Source: Zychaea mexicana (taxonomy: Eukaryota > Mucoromycota > Mucoromycetes > Mucorales > Lichtheimiaceae). From it: 64,000 bases of DNA. Location of the stretch: positions 1 to 64,000 of the forward strand of contig NW_026516690.1 in assembly GCF_025766255.1 (NCBI RefSeq), given 5' to 3'. Each line of letters starts with the position of its first letter. Positions within the stretch are counted from its first letter, which is position 1. Positions 33,301 through 43,830 of the stretch are shown one piece after another. Position numbers and translations under genes: made by a program. The notes beneath the pieces are model-generated. The model did no database searches and was not told where the DNA came from. It was given only the letters and a program-made list of their open reading frames with translations.

Positions 33301-33668
33301 AACCTTGTCAAACGCAAGATCATCGTAAGACGGCTCTTCGTTTAGTGCTGCAAATTGCTACAAGAGGAAGAGTGAGACCGCATTGAGTATTTTATTACGC
33401 CGGATTTTAAGAAATTAATTGCTTTATGAGTAGTAGTAAGAGAAGGTGAGGAATTGTATAGACGCACTGCTTCCAAATCGTGATCACGTTCACGGTTGCC
33501 TGTCCGTCGTCGTTTGTTGAGGATAAGGTTTTGTAATGGCTGGGGATTGGGTGATTCATAAGATCCATTCAGGTGCTGTTGCTGTTCTTCTTCCTCTTGT
33601 TGCTGTGTAGTCTCTTCTCTATCCTGAATACGCCTGCTTCGTCGTTTAGGCACGTACAGACTTGACAT
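30337..33668 (-). CDS. CANIN (Nse6/SLF2)-like protein candidate
   Basis: Multi-exon gene. Exon 1 is 33668-33468 (MSSLYVPKRRSRRIQDREET, Gln/Glu-rich) and exon 2 is 33357-33127 (acidic, ending LVDDLSNKFFK). Further short exons contain DGRKFLLSSGALLYWSRTDW and LPHSMYQWLFQI. A helical core lies at about 31,990-31,620 (LLLQILLDRVGDFLAREVEN, YLKRMVALASLNL). A long Ser/Gln/Asn-rich linker spans 31,600-31,000. The final exons encode GIVCEIISELQQFNRRIGGG and end DHVA and TAA at 30,337. The basic N-terminus, the helical core with an LYW-W motif pair and the low-complexity linker recall the CANIN domain of Nse6/SLF2, which recruits the SMC5/6 complex to DNA. This assignment is from memory of the fold's general look and is tentative; the gene itself is secure. 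Confidence 0.6.
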
Positions 33669-34381
33669 TGCAAAAGTATTGTATTGTCAGAAGAGGCATT
33701 TTTATTTGACAGAGAGAAAGTGCGAAATTTAATCGTAAGTCCCGATCCCTTCATAATAATTGAAGTGCACGCTTGCATAATTAGCAGAAGAACGCACTTA
33801 CTCAAGGATATATCCATCCTTACTTAATCGTTACCTCTTTTCCCTTGCTTATCGATAAATGCCAAGTGAGAGCGGGTATGCATTGACTTTAAAACCCTGT
33901 GTTGCCTGTTCCAGCAGGCAAATTATAGTCTATGTAGTAGGCAGACGTAGCCAGGAGCACATCTTACACAGAAAGTAAATGTATGTTACTACCATCATTC
34001 AGTAGCTTACTACTATCATGCAGTCAGACATTCTTACAAACCATCCAAGTATCATACATCCAACTTTTCGGACTGTTAGAGGAGGGATACTTGGATTGTT
34101 GATAGCATCATACTTGATGATATGGCTTTTCTTTTTTATATACAGTGCCCCATATTTGACACCCTTAATTCTATCATTAATCTGTGACAAGTAGTTTCAA
34201 TCTTGCCTATTACTGGTTGGAAGTCATGCTTACAGACTTTGGCCACTGACAACATATCAGCATACGATAGCGGCGGTGGTGGTGGTGGCAGCGGAGGCTG
34301 CTGGCTTATACGTGCTTTGAATTTATACCAGCACTAAAACTTCAAAGTGTTTCAGTTTTCTCACACACAAAAAACAATAAA
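33669..34381. promoter_or_regulatory. divergent intergenic region (CANIN-like gene / prohibitin)
   Basis: 713 bp between two divergent start codons, so it should hold both promoters. No canonical TATA box was identified. A GGTGGTGGTGGTGG run lies at about 34,270. Confidence 0.5.
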
Positions 34382-35546
34382 ATGGCCGCAGTGCTCAATA
34401 GGATCGCAAAGTATGCCATACCTGTCGGTTTGGCAGTGGGTGGTGCTCAAGCCGCCATGTACGACGGTAACTATTCTAACAACCAGAAGACGAGAGCACA
34501 TTCGATCGGGGGCTCCCCATTTTAACTGTGCATGTTTGATTGATCGGTTTTTCCCTTTTTTTTTTCATGTAGTTCAAGGTGGTCACCGCGCTGTCATTTT
34601 CGATCGTCTTCAGGGTGTAAAGTCCCAATCGAGCGGTGAAGGCACTCATTTCTTGGTTCCTTGGTTGCAGCGTGCTGTTCTGTTTGATGTGCGTACCAAG
34701 CCTCGCAACATTTCGACCACTACTGGTTCTAAAGGTAAAAAGGAAAAGAAATCAGCACTCATTCCTTGCCTGGTTTGACTTAAATATGTATAAACAATGA
34801 TATCGCTAACATTGATAGATAAAAAGATATGCAGATGATTACTTTGACGCTTCGTGTGTTGCATCGTCCTGAAATCAAGAATTTGCCTGCCATCTATCAG
34901 AACTTGGGTCTCGATTATGATGAGAGAGTCTTGCCATCCATTGGTAACGAAGTATTGAAGTCCATTGTGGCTCAGTTTGACGCCAGTGAATTGATTACCC
35001 AGCGTGAGGTTGTGTCTGCCAAGATCCGTGAGGAGCTGTACAAGCGTGCCCATGATTTCAACATTGCCTTGGAGGATGTGTCTATTGTAAGTCACTGTTT
35101 ACATTGGGGATGAATCTGTCTATCTACATGGACATATGGTACACTCGGGCACTAACTGTTCTTGTTTCCACATACACGCATTGTATCCCACTCCTCTTGC
35201 ATTTATTCTTTTTTTGCTTCTCGTATAGACCCACATGACCTTCGGCCGTGAGTTCACCAACGCCGTCGAACAAAAGCAGATTGCTCAGCAAGAAGCTGAA
35301 CGCGCCAGATTTGTGGTCGAACGTGCCGAACAGGAACAACAGGCAGCTGTCATTCGCGCCGAAGGTGACTCTGTTGCTGCTGAATTGATCAGCAGATCCT
35401 TGGAGAAGGCCGGTGAAGGTTTGGTCGAGTTCCGTCGCATTGAAGCCTCCAAGGAGATTGCCGGAACCTTGTCTGCTTCACAAAACGTTACCTACTTGCC
35501 CGGCAACAAGAACGGTGCCAACATGCTTTTGAACCTCGGAGCATAA
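34382..35546 (+). CDS. PHB1: prohibitin 1
   Basis: Subunit of the ring-shaped prohibitin complex of the mitochondrial inner membrane, which stabilises newly made membrane proteins and works with the m-AAA protease. Exons 34382-34466, 34573-34734, 34827-35086 and 35229-35546 give 274 aa, the usual PHB1 length. The N-terminal membrane segment ([17 protein letters not shown]) is followed by the SPFH/PHB domain ([55 protein letters not shown]) and the C-terminal coiled coil ([20 protein letters not shown]). All junctions keep phase, and acceptor choices were fixed by the conserved sequence. Confidence 0.97.
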
Positions 35547-35844
35547 AGAAAATTAGATTCCACCAGACGTATATAGTGTATAGAATCATCATTCTGAAAA
35601 GTTTTAATAAAAGTCAGTAGCAGGTGTTTAAGCAGAAAGAATAACGGTAGAGCCATGAGCAACTTTATTTGTTTTTTTTAGGTAAAAGGCAGTAGAGGGT
35701 CATTGGTTGTGGTTGGTGGCTGTGGGGCTATTGATTGGTGGCAATAGTTGCATTTGTCTGGGATGATGCAGAGAAGACGGCACGTAAGGAGTAGTAAGCA
35801 ATAAGGAGAAGGAGCATGTATAAAAGAATGTTGGCGCTTTCTCC

Positions 35845-36059
35845 TCATTTCTTGTCAGGGTTCTCGCACTTGCAAATCTCGTCGTCCTTCAAGCCAGCCA
35901 AGGCTTGCTGGATATGTTGACCGCAGCCTAGTCAAACAGGTAGAGACCGTCAGTCGTCAGCAGAATAAACACTGCGTTTTCTACTTGCTCTGATCCAGCA
36001 ATTCAAGAGGACTTACCCTTCCAGGTGTACTTGTTGCAGTTATTGCAGGTGGTTCGCAT
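35845..36059 (-). CDS. small conserved cysteine-rich protein, 41 aa
   Basis: Two exons (36059-36017 and 35927-35845) join in phase to 41 codons: MRTTCNNCNKYTWKGCGQHI followed by a helix, then CKC and a basic end. Two CX2C-like pairs (CNNC, CKC with a preceding GCG) suggest a tiny zinc-binding protein. Very short proteins of this pattern (C..C....TWKGCGQH) are known as uncharacterised conserved proteins in fungi and other eukaryotes. Its size and intron make it easy to miss. It lies tail-to-tail with prohibitin, 298 bp apart. Confidence 0.8.
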
Positions 36060-36759
36060 GCACATTTTCTCGAATTGTTTTGGCTTTACAAGTGTGAAGG
36101 GTTTCACAAAGTGCAACAACTCTCCAGGACTTTTTATATAATTTATTCGGCTGTTTGCGGAGATCCATGTTTTCGGGAGCGCGATTACGACTGCTGACGC
36201 GGCTCACAAACACAAGTTGCAGCGTTTCAAAGCTCACGGACCAATCAATTAATCAATTGACCCTGTCCGTCCCCCCAGCATTCGTCAGCTTTACGCGTCC
36301 ACCATGACATACCAGGCTCCATCCTCTACTAATACAGAGAGAGAGAGAGAGAGAGAGAAACGCGCGCACAAGACCATAGGCACGGGATGCATAATAAAAG
36401 GCAATAGAGTAAAGGAGGACTGGGGTCGTCATGCAAAACAGGATCTCCAGAGACTTGGGGGGTGTGTAAGGCAATCTTGGGGGGACTATCCGGGACGAGT
36501 ATAATTTGTTATACACACTGCCAACGAGGTGAATAAATGCTACAACCACCATATGCAAGCACTGGGTAGTGATGGCAACAGATAGAAGAGGCCATTGACA
36601 GATAAAAATATTCCGGAACCGAGACATACACCTCCGCCATCGTTTTTTGTTTGTTAGGTCGATCAATCCTTCACCAAGCTCACCATCGTCTTTCCTTCGC
36701 CTTTTCTTTTCTTATTCTATTTATCCCGATAACCAGTAGCACACAAACAGAAAAAAGAG
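36060..36759. other. divergent intergenic region with GA microsatellite
   Basis: Lies between divergent starts. A (GA)n run sits at 36,338-36,359; pyrimidine-rich sequence precedes the plus-strand gene. No other gene. Confidence 0.6.
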
Positions 36760-38085
36760 ATGGTTGCTATGTTAACAACAACAAACAGTCTGCCATGGAT
36801 ACTGTCACTAGCCATTGTGCCCTTGGTTGTTATGCAGCAGCACAGCATGGCTGTTGCACAAGATCCCGTTGTGTGCGACTGTGGCTTCCAGGATGAATAT
36901 GATCGCGTGTGGAGTGAAATATGGTACGCCAATTATGCAAATTACCGTGCCGATCTGCAACGCGACACAAATTATGTGGTCATGGACTACACTGTGCCTG
37001 CCAAATACGACAACACCATTGACCGTATCTTTGATCCTGCCAACGTTCAAGTTAACGAAGACGATGGAGGCGTTCATCTGACAGTGCGAAAACAAGATAG
37101 CGGCAATTACACATCCGCATCATTCGGTACAAAAAGGTAAGGAAAGAAACAATGAGAATCATGTTATTGAGACCATGGATGATTTACTCAAATTTTTAAC
37201 ACTGCTTTAATCCACGATAACATTTAGACAAGATATCTTGTATGGCACCTTCAGAGCGAATATGAAGACCTCGTCCGAGCCGGGCACCGTGGCAGCCTTC
37301 TTCTTCTTCAGAAACAACACTTGCGAAATTGATATGGAATCACTAAGTAGGATTCAAAACCCATGGAAAACGTACTTTTCCGTACAGCCACAAGTCTACA
37401 ATCCAGACGGATCCGCATCCAACGTGACCAACGATAAGCATGTGCTACTTTTTGACCCAACTTCGGTATTGTTATTGATCTGATCTTTCAGCATAAAAGC
37501 CAGAAAAATTGTTGAATCAAAGCAAGAGGAGGATCTAATTCAGTGTATACATAGGCTTTCCATGAATATCGGTTTGACTGGACTCCTGAAGCTGTTACAT
37601 ACTTTTTGGACGGTCAGGAAGCAAACCAATTCAACCAAAATATTCCTGACGCCCCGGGTCGTGTCATTGTTAATCATTGGACCGATGGCAATCCCAATTA
37701 TAGTGGTGCACCTCCAACTCAGGATGCTACCCTTCAATTGGCAAATTTTACTATTTTTTTCAATTCATCGGAAGCTTCTGACACGCCACCCTGTCAACGC
37801 TCATCCAAGCCATGTTCCATTGCAGGTAAAGTGACCCACCCACTTATCTGTCTTTTTCTGCTATGATATGTGTGCAAATGTACGATGAGCTACTTTCTGA
37901 CGTGTGTCTTACTCTTCGTAGACATCATGAATAAGAAGATGGTTCCAGACTCTCAGCAGCAGCCGTCATCGACAAGCGGTGGTAATACTGACTCTTCAGC
38001 TGCTCCAAGACAAAAGATAATATCATCGCTGTTGTGTATGGTCGCTGCAATGATCGCAATTGTATTTTCGCTTAATATTGCATAG
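36760..38085 (+). CDS. GH16-family secreted, probably GPI-anchored protein
   Basis: Glycoside hydrolase/transglycosylase 16-like, concanavalin A fold, probably acting on cell-wall glucans. Exons 36760-37136, 37228-37465, 37555-37825 and 37922-38085 give 349 aa. It has an N-terminal signal (hydrophobic SLAIVPLVVMQ, cleavage near AVAQ), the catalytic motif EIDME at about residues 159-163, and the beta-strand motif HEYRFDWTPEAVTYFLDG that follows it in GH16 enzymes. A Ser/Thr-rich stretch precedes a hydrophobic C-terminus (LLCMVAAMIAIVFSLNIA), as in GPI-anchored wall proteins. The first Met was taken; a second at residue 4 is equally possible. Substrate specificity cannot be read from sequence alone. 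Confidence 0.88.
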
Positions 38086-38157
38086 CTTCCTTCATAAAGT
38101 ATTTCTTTATCTTCCAAGAGATATCATTTTGCATTTTCCCCCTTCATTTAGATGAAA

Positions 38158-38165
38158 TGTACATA
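38158..38165 (+). promoter_or_regulatory. Pumilio response element in 3' flank
   Basis: TGTACATA, matching UGUANAUA, lies 73 bp after the GH16 stop codon and before an AATAAA at about 38,199. It fits the specificity deduced for the Pumilio protein in this window; binding is inferred. Confidence 0.4.
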
Positions 38166-38223
38166 CATACACACTTAACAAACATATATAACATATAAAA
38201 TAAACGTTGAATTCAAACATATA

Positions 38224-38453
38224 TCACTGATTCGACGCAATATGGGCATATAAGTAAGCAGGGTGGCCGTTAAATGTATAAGGATGACCATGATGTGATG
38301 TAAGTGGAAATGCTACGGAATGCCACATTCTAGAGCAAGGAAAGTAATTATGTGGACGTTACCAGTACCAAAGTTGTTGCTGCAGATTTTGATTGGCTTG
38401 CCGGTTTGCCCCTTGCCAGGACGAAGAACCAGATCTGTCATATTGAGAGCCAT
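38224..38453 (-). CDS. Argonaute-N-like mini-protein, 59 aa
   Basis: Two proposed exons (38453-38363 and 38312-38224) separated by a 50-bp GT-AG intron join in phase to 59 codons. Residues 8-27, LVLRPGKGQTGKPIKICSNN, resemble the opening of the Argonaute N domain (RPG-G-GR-I---N-F), the first conserved segment of Ago proteins. The rest of an Argonaute is absent; the second exon ends HIASNQ and TGA. A TATAAAAA lies at 38,608-38,615, about 155 bp upstream, with a C/T-rich leader after it, so it looks like an expressed gene and not a random piece. It may be a truncated Argonaute duplicate; a chance match of a short motif cannot be excluded. Confidence 0.5.
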
Positions 38454-38607
38454 TATGATCGGTTCTGCTGTTCTGTGCCTTGAGGTATGATTATGTATGC
38501 CTTGAAGTATGTGTTCGCTTTGAAATTGTGTTTGTGTGAGGGGATACTTGAGAGGAATTGAGTGAAGGAAGAAGAAGAGGTTTCAAGATTGGCCGGATCA
38601 TGGTGCC

Positions 38608-38615
38608 TTTTTATA
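38608..38615 (-). promoter_or_regulatory. TATA box of the mini-gene
   Basis: TATAAAAA on the minus strand within GAGTATAAAAAGGCACC, followed by a C-rich leader with repeated TCTTC before the ATG at 38,453. Confidence 0.5.
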
Positions 38616-39243
38616 CTCAAAGAAACACATGTCAAAAACTTATGTAGTTAGTTGCAAACAATAAAGAGGTCAGCATGACAAAACAATTGTTATCATTGGG
38701 GCCGCCAACGTCATCTACTATGGTATATACACTATACTGTAATATTAAAGCTTATACGATTTGAAGCTATTTTCGTTTGGATAGTATATTACAACGTACA
38801 AGTAAAAACAAGGGGGAATGTGTGGATGGCACTTGGCAACGTTCTAAAATGGCAACGGCTCCACCCAGGCGAAAGAAAAAACCGTCAGTAGAATTTCTTA
38901 TATATCATATGTAAAAAAAAAGAGGCACAAATAGACGCGATATCAGCATGAACTTCTTTGAGATCGTCGGTAACTAACTTTATTGAACCGCGTAAAGATG
39001 CGTGAAAATATTTTATTCCAGTAGTCTAGTAAAGCATATCAACTTGTATGTCGTATTATTTACATATATAAAGACGAGACAGGTTTCTTCTTCTTGTATC
39101 ATACAAGTGCATAAGGATATGCTGTCAAATAGATCTGTTCCTTGATCGCACGGAGTTCTGACCACAAGAGTATTGTTGTTGTACTAACAACACAAAGGCA
39201 TGTACACAAGAAAGTTTAATTTTTTGACATATCCTCACTAACA
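38616..39243. other. intergenic to the left end of Helitron C
   Basis: AT-rich, with no gene recognised. Confidence 0.5.
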
Positions 39244-39356
39244 TCTTCTTCTTTATTATTAAAATTATTATTAAAATCTTTAAAAGTTAGCTGAAAAATC
39301 CAAAAAAGGAAACTCTCATCCATGTAAATTCACAGACAGAAAAAGAGAAAGTAAAT

Positions 39357-41090
39357 ACTTACGCAAAGCATTCCCCAAATTCATGGGGGACCTCGGCCGC
39401 ACTTTTTACCCGTGGGCTCGGGGAAATTTGAAATAAGCAGGACTTACGCCCGGAGGCTGCCTGAGTAAAAAAACAGCCGTTCGCGTGAAACGATGCAACA
39501 TCCGAAGATGGGTCGAGACAGAGGCTACTAGGAACTGCGAGAAAAAAGCAAAGGGGGAGGAGAAGGGGATAAACTATATTAGAAACGCAATAGACGCTTT
39601 TAATGACTTCCTGGGTCAGAGCAAGGGGAGGAGGGGAAGGGGGATAATTTATACAAATAAGCAATAAGAATATGAGGCTTTTAACGACTTCCTCAGGTCC
39701 ATTCAAAGCAAAAAGCACACGCCACCGTCCAGATGGATGGATAGATCTTGACCGCAGCCTACGGACTACTTGACAGGTCGGCTTCCAGGAGCGGGATGGC
39801 AGTAGAGCATCAATCTTGACCAGCATGGAGGTATCTGTGCACTATCGCCATTCCAAGAAACATAAGAGACGAATAGTTAATGGGAAACTGTCAATTCACT
39901 ATCACAAGATTCTATCGTGCTATACTTACCTATACTTCTACGATGAGACACAGGAGAACCGAACACCCAGCCAGTGTAGAGCAGAGAATCGCAGCCAGAA
40001 CAGAAACACTTCTTCTAGCTGGATAAAAAAAAGATCATTAAAGGGCTGCACCCACTGTGCTATCTTTATTTTTGACACGGCATTACCATCCTCCTCCATC
40101 CCAAGCTGACTTACATTTGTTTTGTCGTTTCACAGCAAAGTTATAGACAGAGAGAGATGGGGTCTAAGCCAATCCAAGTCCAAACAGATCACCGCAGAGC
40201 CATCCTCTATTAGAAAAAAGAAAACATCTATGAGCAGCTGCATACACTTTTTGACATGTCACGGCAGACATCTTCCTGGTTCTTCAAACACGCAAAGACA
40301 AACACAAGCACAACGATACTTACTATTATGACATCCTTGGCTTGGAGGAAGAGAGCCTTGAGTTAGAGAGAGGAAAAGCAAGAAGGGGATGACCAATTCT
40401 GAAAAAAGAATAAGAGAAGAAAGGGGAGGAGAGAAAGAAAACTTTTTTGAGAGACTGCCATATTGCATACGTCATGGTCAGGAGCCCTTTTCCGTCACGC
40501 TGCTGTACACACTGCACACCTTTGACGCGTCATCCCCAACACCCATGTCATCCTACTCACCTATCATACCAATGTTCAAGTCCCCTTTTGCTTATACTTA
40601 CTATCTGTTATTTGTCCGCAGGACACAATCAACCCAACCAGCATAAAGCGAAACCTGAAGTAGAATGAAAAGAAGAAAGATCATGAGCAGGCTGTTCTTA
40701 ATATGCAACTATTCCTGACACGTCATGGCATCAGCACCTCCAACAGACACTCGACTTCTCTCCAACTCATCCTCACATTTCATTCCCTACCGTACTTACA
40801 GTTGTTGCTTATGTTTAAGGGTGGGATGCAAACAACAAACCCGAACCAACCATTTCAAAAAGTCAGAATCCTATAGTAGTAGCAGAGAAGAAAGGAGGAT
40901 AACATTAGCGACTGTATGCTGTACACACACAACTTTAGACACGTCGAAATTCATATCTTCTTTCGTATATCACATCCACATGCAAAACCTCAAAGTACAC
41001 TTCAAACTTTCCATATTGTACTTACTCTTGCATTTGTGCTTTGAGTGGAGAAGGACCAGGTTAAGACGAAAGAAAGTCTGTGTCAAAAAA
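39357..41090 (-). other. antisense series of splice sites in Helitron C
   Basis: The eight GTAAGT donors described for Helitron B recur here at 41020-41025, 40794-40799, 40596-40601, 40318-40323, 40109-40114, 39924-39929, 39442-39447 and 39357-39362, with the same upstream pyrimidine-rich acceptors. Small insertions and substitutions elsewhere in the alignment leave them unchanged. Confidence 0.55.
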
Positions 41091-41593
41091 GAAAGAAAGT
41101 GAGATAAACGGATCTTAAGAAATCGCTGTATACCCACAACCGGTTGCATACACTCTTCTCACTCACCACCATAAACATACACTCTCCGATCCTCTAATCC
41201 ATTCCAATGACACTCACATTGAATAGCTTTGGTTTAGAAAAGTTGACGAAGAGGAAGAAGAGCCCCATGATTGCTGCGGCCGCACGGTTATATAGTAGTA
41301 ATGAACACGGCATTTGAGTCAGTTCAATCTATCCAATCAGATTGCTCTCTCACGTTTATGACGCGCCGAAATGTGTGGCTCCTCCAGATCAGGAAATTTG
41401 TTCTACATGAATGTATGACTATGTGAGTAGACGGGTATCGCATCGAGGAAAGACTCAAGGGGATAACCTTCATTAACACGAGATGAAGCGCACTTCACGT
41501 CCTTCATCATATGAGAAGTGTCATCGCTTTAAACACGCTGGACACAAGTATCAACACAAGTATCAACGTATACGTACAAGCGTATCCAAATCT

Positions 41594-42518
41594 CATGAGA
41601 CATGACGATCCCGCGCTTGCCGATGTTCCATTTGGTGGAAAAATTATGGTCCTTGGTGTTGACATTTGCCAGGTACTCAACATTGTATCCTCTCTTCTAC
41701 TTTGCATGTTTTTTACTATTAAGCGGTAGTACTCACAGTAAAGTATATGGTAATAGGTCCTTCCAGTGATACCAAATGCGTCGCGCTCGCAGATCGTACA
41801 GCAGTGCTTAAATCGCTCATCGAAGCCATTTACGGCAGCCTTGACGCACCACACGTGGATCACGATTACCTCATCAGTCGCTCCATTCTAACTCCAAAAA
41901 ATGTCGACGTTTCAGCAATCAACGATCTGATACTCGACCATTTCCCAGGCACTATCCACGAATTCCCGATCGCAGATACTGTGGATGATCCAGAGGATCA
42001 AATCACATACCCACCAGAGCTGCTCAATTCCATGAATCCATCCGACCTCCCTCCGCATTTGCTAAAACTCAAAGTCGGTTGCCCAGTCATGCTTTTGAAA
42101 AACTTGCACACCCAAAGTGGTCTCTGCAACGGGACACGGCTGATTGTACGCTCTTTTCAAAGACATGTACTTGAAGCTGAAATAGCCACTGGACCTCATG
42201 CTGGCAACATTGTCTTAATCCCTCGCATAACACTCACACCATCGCAAACACGCTCGCCCATTCTCTTCAAACGCACCCAATTCCCTGTTCGCCTGGCATT
42301 CGCTATGACCATCAATAAGGCACAGGGTCAAACTTTCAACACTGTCGGCCTCTACTTGCCTGAACCTCCGTTTCACGCATGGTCTACTGTATGTAGCCAT
42401 GTCGCGCGTCCGCACCCCTTCATCCATCAGAATCATGTTAGATCCTGAGAACTCACGTATCGCGGGTCAGCAAGGCCAAAGCACAAGAAATGTTGTTTTT
42501 CACGAAGTTCTTCTATAA
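41594..42518 (+). pseudogene. RepHel helicase remnant in Helitron C
   Basis: Starts at HDDPALADVPFGGK with GVDICQ in place of GGDFRQ. It retains an intron (about 41,673-41,757), then the segment YGSLDAPHVDHDYLISRS through NKAQGQTFNTVGLYLPEPPF. Between CLNR and the ELIEAIYG-like segment, about 80 residues of the intact protein are missing and the frame changes. An extra T near 42,372 shifts the final YVAMSRV motif out of frame. Walker A and B are absent. Confidence 0.88.
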
Positions 42519-42773
42519 TTCTTTTTGTCACCTACTCTATTTTTACATCGCCCATTCTCTTTTTTTCTCGCCTATTCTCTTTTTATCAATATCACTACAT
42601 CATCTTTGTCAACACTTCTTTTCGCATTGCATTCTAAACTGGAGATAGTTAAGTATCCAACTTTGACGACTTTCTATGATAGACTACTTCGCACAGCACA
42701 ATGATCTTGCTTTTGTTTTTGAAAACAGACAATAAGCATCTAATACCAAAACATTGATCCAACCTCGCTTGAC

Positions 42774-42905
42774 AGGGGGGTTTGGGGGGCTTGCCCCCCA
42801 CTTGGGGGTCAAGGGGGGAACCCCCTTGCGACGCGTTTCCGTTGAATGACACGGAGCGAAGCGGAGGGGCTCATTCATCCGAGCGAAGCGAGGAAGGACC
42901 GCTAG
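42774..42905 (+). repeat. Helitron C right terminus
   Basis: Terminal hairpin block nearly identical to Helitron B, ending CCGCTAG followed by T. Confidence 0.85.
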
Positions 42906-43830
42906 TATGATATACAATACAAGCCTTCTCTGAAAAGCCACAAACTAGCTTGATCATTGCTAGCTGTAGTTCAGAAAAGCGTGTTTTCGATGTGGAGTTA
43001 TCTCAAGCATGATTAGCATATTGCCTTGTTAAGACAGGAAAAGTTAACTAGAGTTGGCTAAAACGGTATATTATGCAGTATGGTGCACCTCGACTTGAAT
43101 CGCCAAAAAGTAATTCTCCCATGTCTTGATGCTTTGCATGTTTGCTCGTATTCATTTCATTCTTGTGGACGGGTTCCCTTTTTTCGTCAAAGATTTGGTT
43201 GCTTTGGGACGGTCTTAGCTGGGAGTCAAACACTAACCTAGGCCTGATTTGAATTTTTGTCCTTTGATATGCATTCCACTATATGGCCATATATTTATGC
43301 ATCAACTTCCTCATTACAAAACGGGCCTTTTTGGTTTCAAAAAACTGAATGCACTATAATGATAATGTTAGCTCGATGTACAATATTAAAAGTTATAAAG
43401 AAGGTTTTTAAGTGTTGTTGTAGTTATTGTTTGTTTGCATGTACATTGATATGTGAAAGAAAGGGAAATTTATAGCACGCGAAAGGGGTTTTTTTTTCAA
43501 AACGAAAGAAGAAATAAATAAATAAGAAAAGATAAAGATAAAAAAGCTCTCTAATAAGAAGGTGGGGGGGGGTGGTGAGGGAAAAAAGAACTAATACAAG
43601 CGTAAGCTCATGTACACATTGAAGAAAAATAGTATAATCAGACCCACTCGTTTCTAAACAACTGGTATAAAACGAGAGAGGACACTATGAAAAAAGAGGT
43701 GAAAGAATAATAGAGGACTTATAAACAAAAAAGTTGGTGGGGGATAAAATATAATAGTAATAATAGAGTTTTTCTCTGTGTGGTGTGTGTTTTTGGTAGG
43801 TAGTAGGTACGTGTATAGGTAAATGATAAG
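42906..43830. other. intergenic, 3' flank of the Pumilio gene
   Basis: No gene. A-rich and G-rich runs occur at 43,490-43,590. Confidence 0.5.

Larger units (their letters stand above)
39244..42905 (+). mobile_element. Helitron C, non-autonomous, about 3.66 kb
   Basis: Sister of Helitron B, aligned from the TCTTTATTATTAAAAT left end to CTAG at 42,902-42,905 followed by T. The preceding A at 39,243 fits Helitron insertion; the exact left base is blurred by a TTC repeat. It keeps a longer helicase remnant than B and the same antisense splice-site series. It is the only large mobile element in the gene-dense half, between the Argonaute-N-like mini-gene and the Pumilio gene. Confidence 0.85.
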
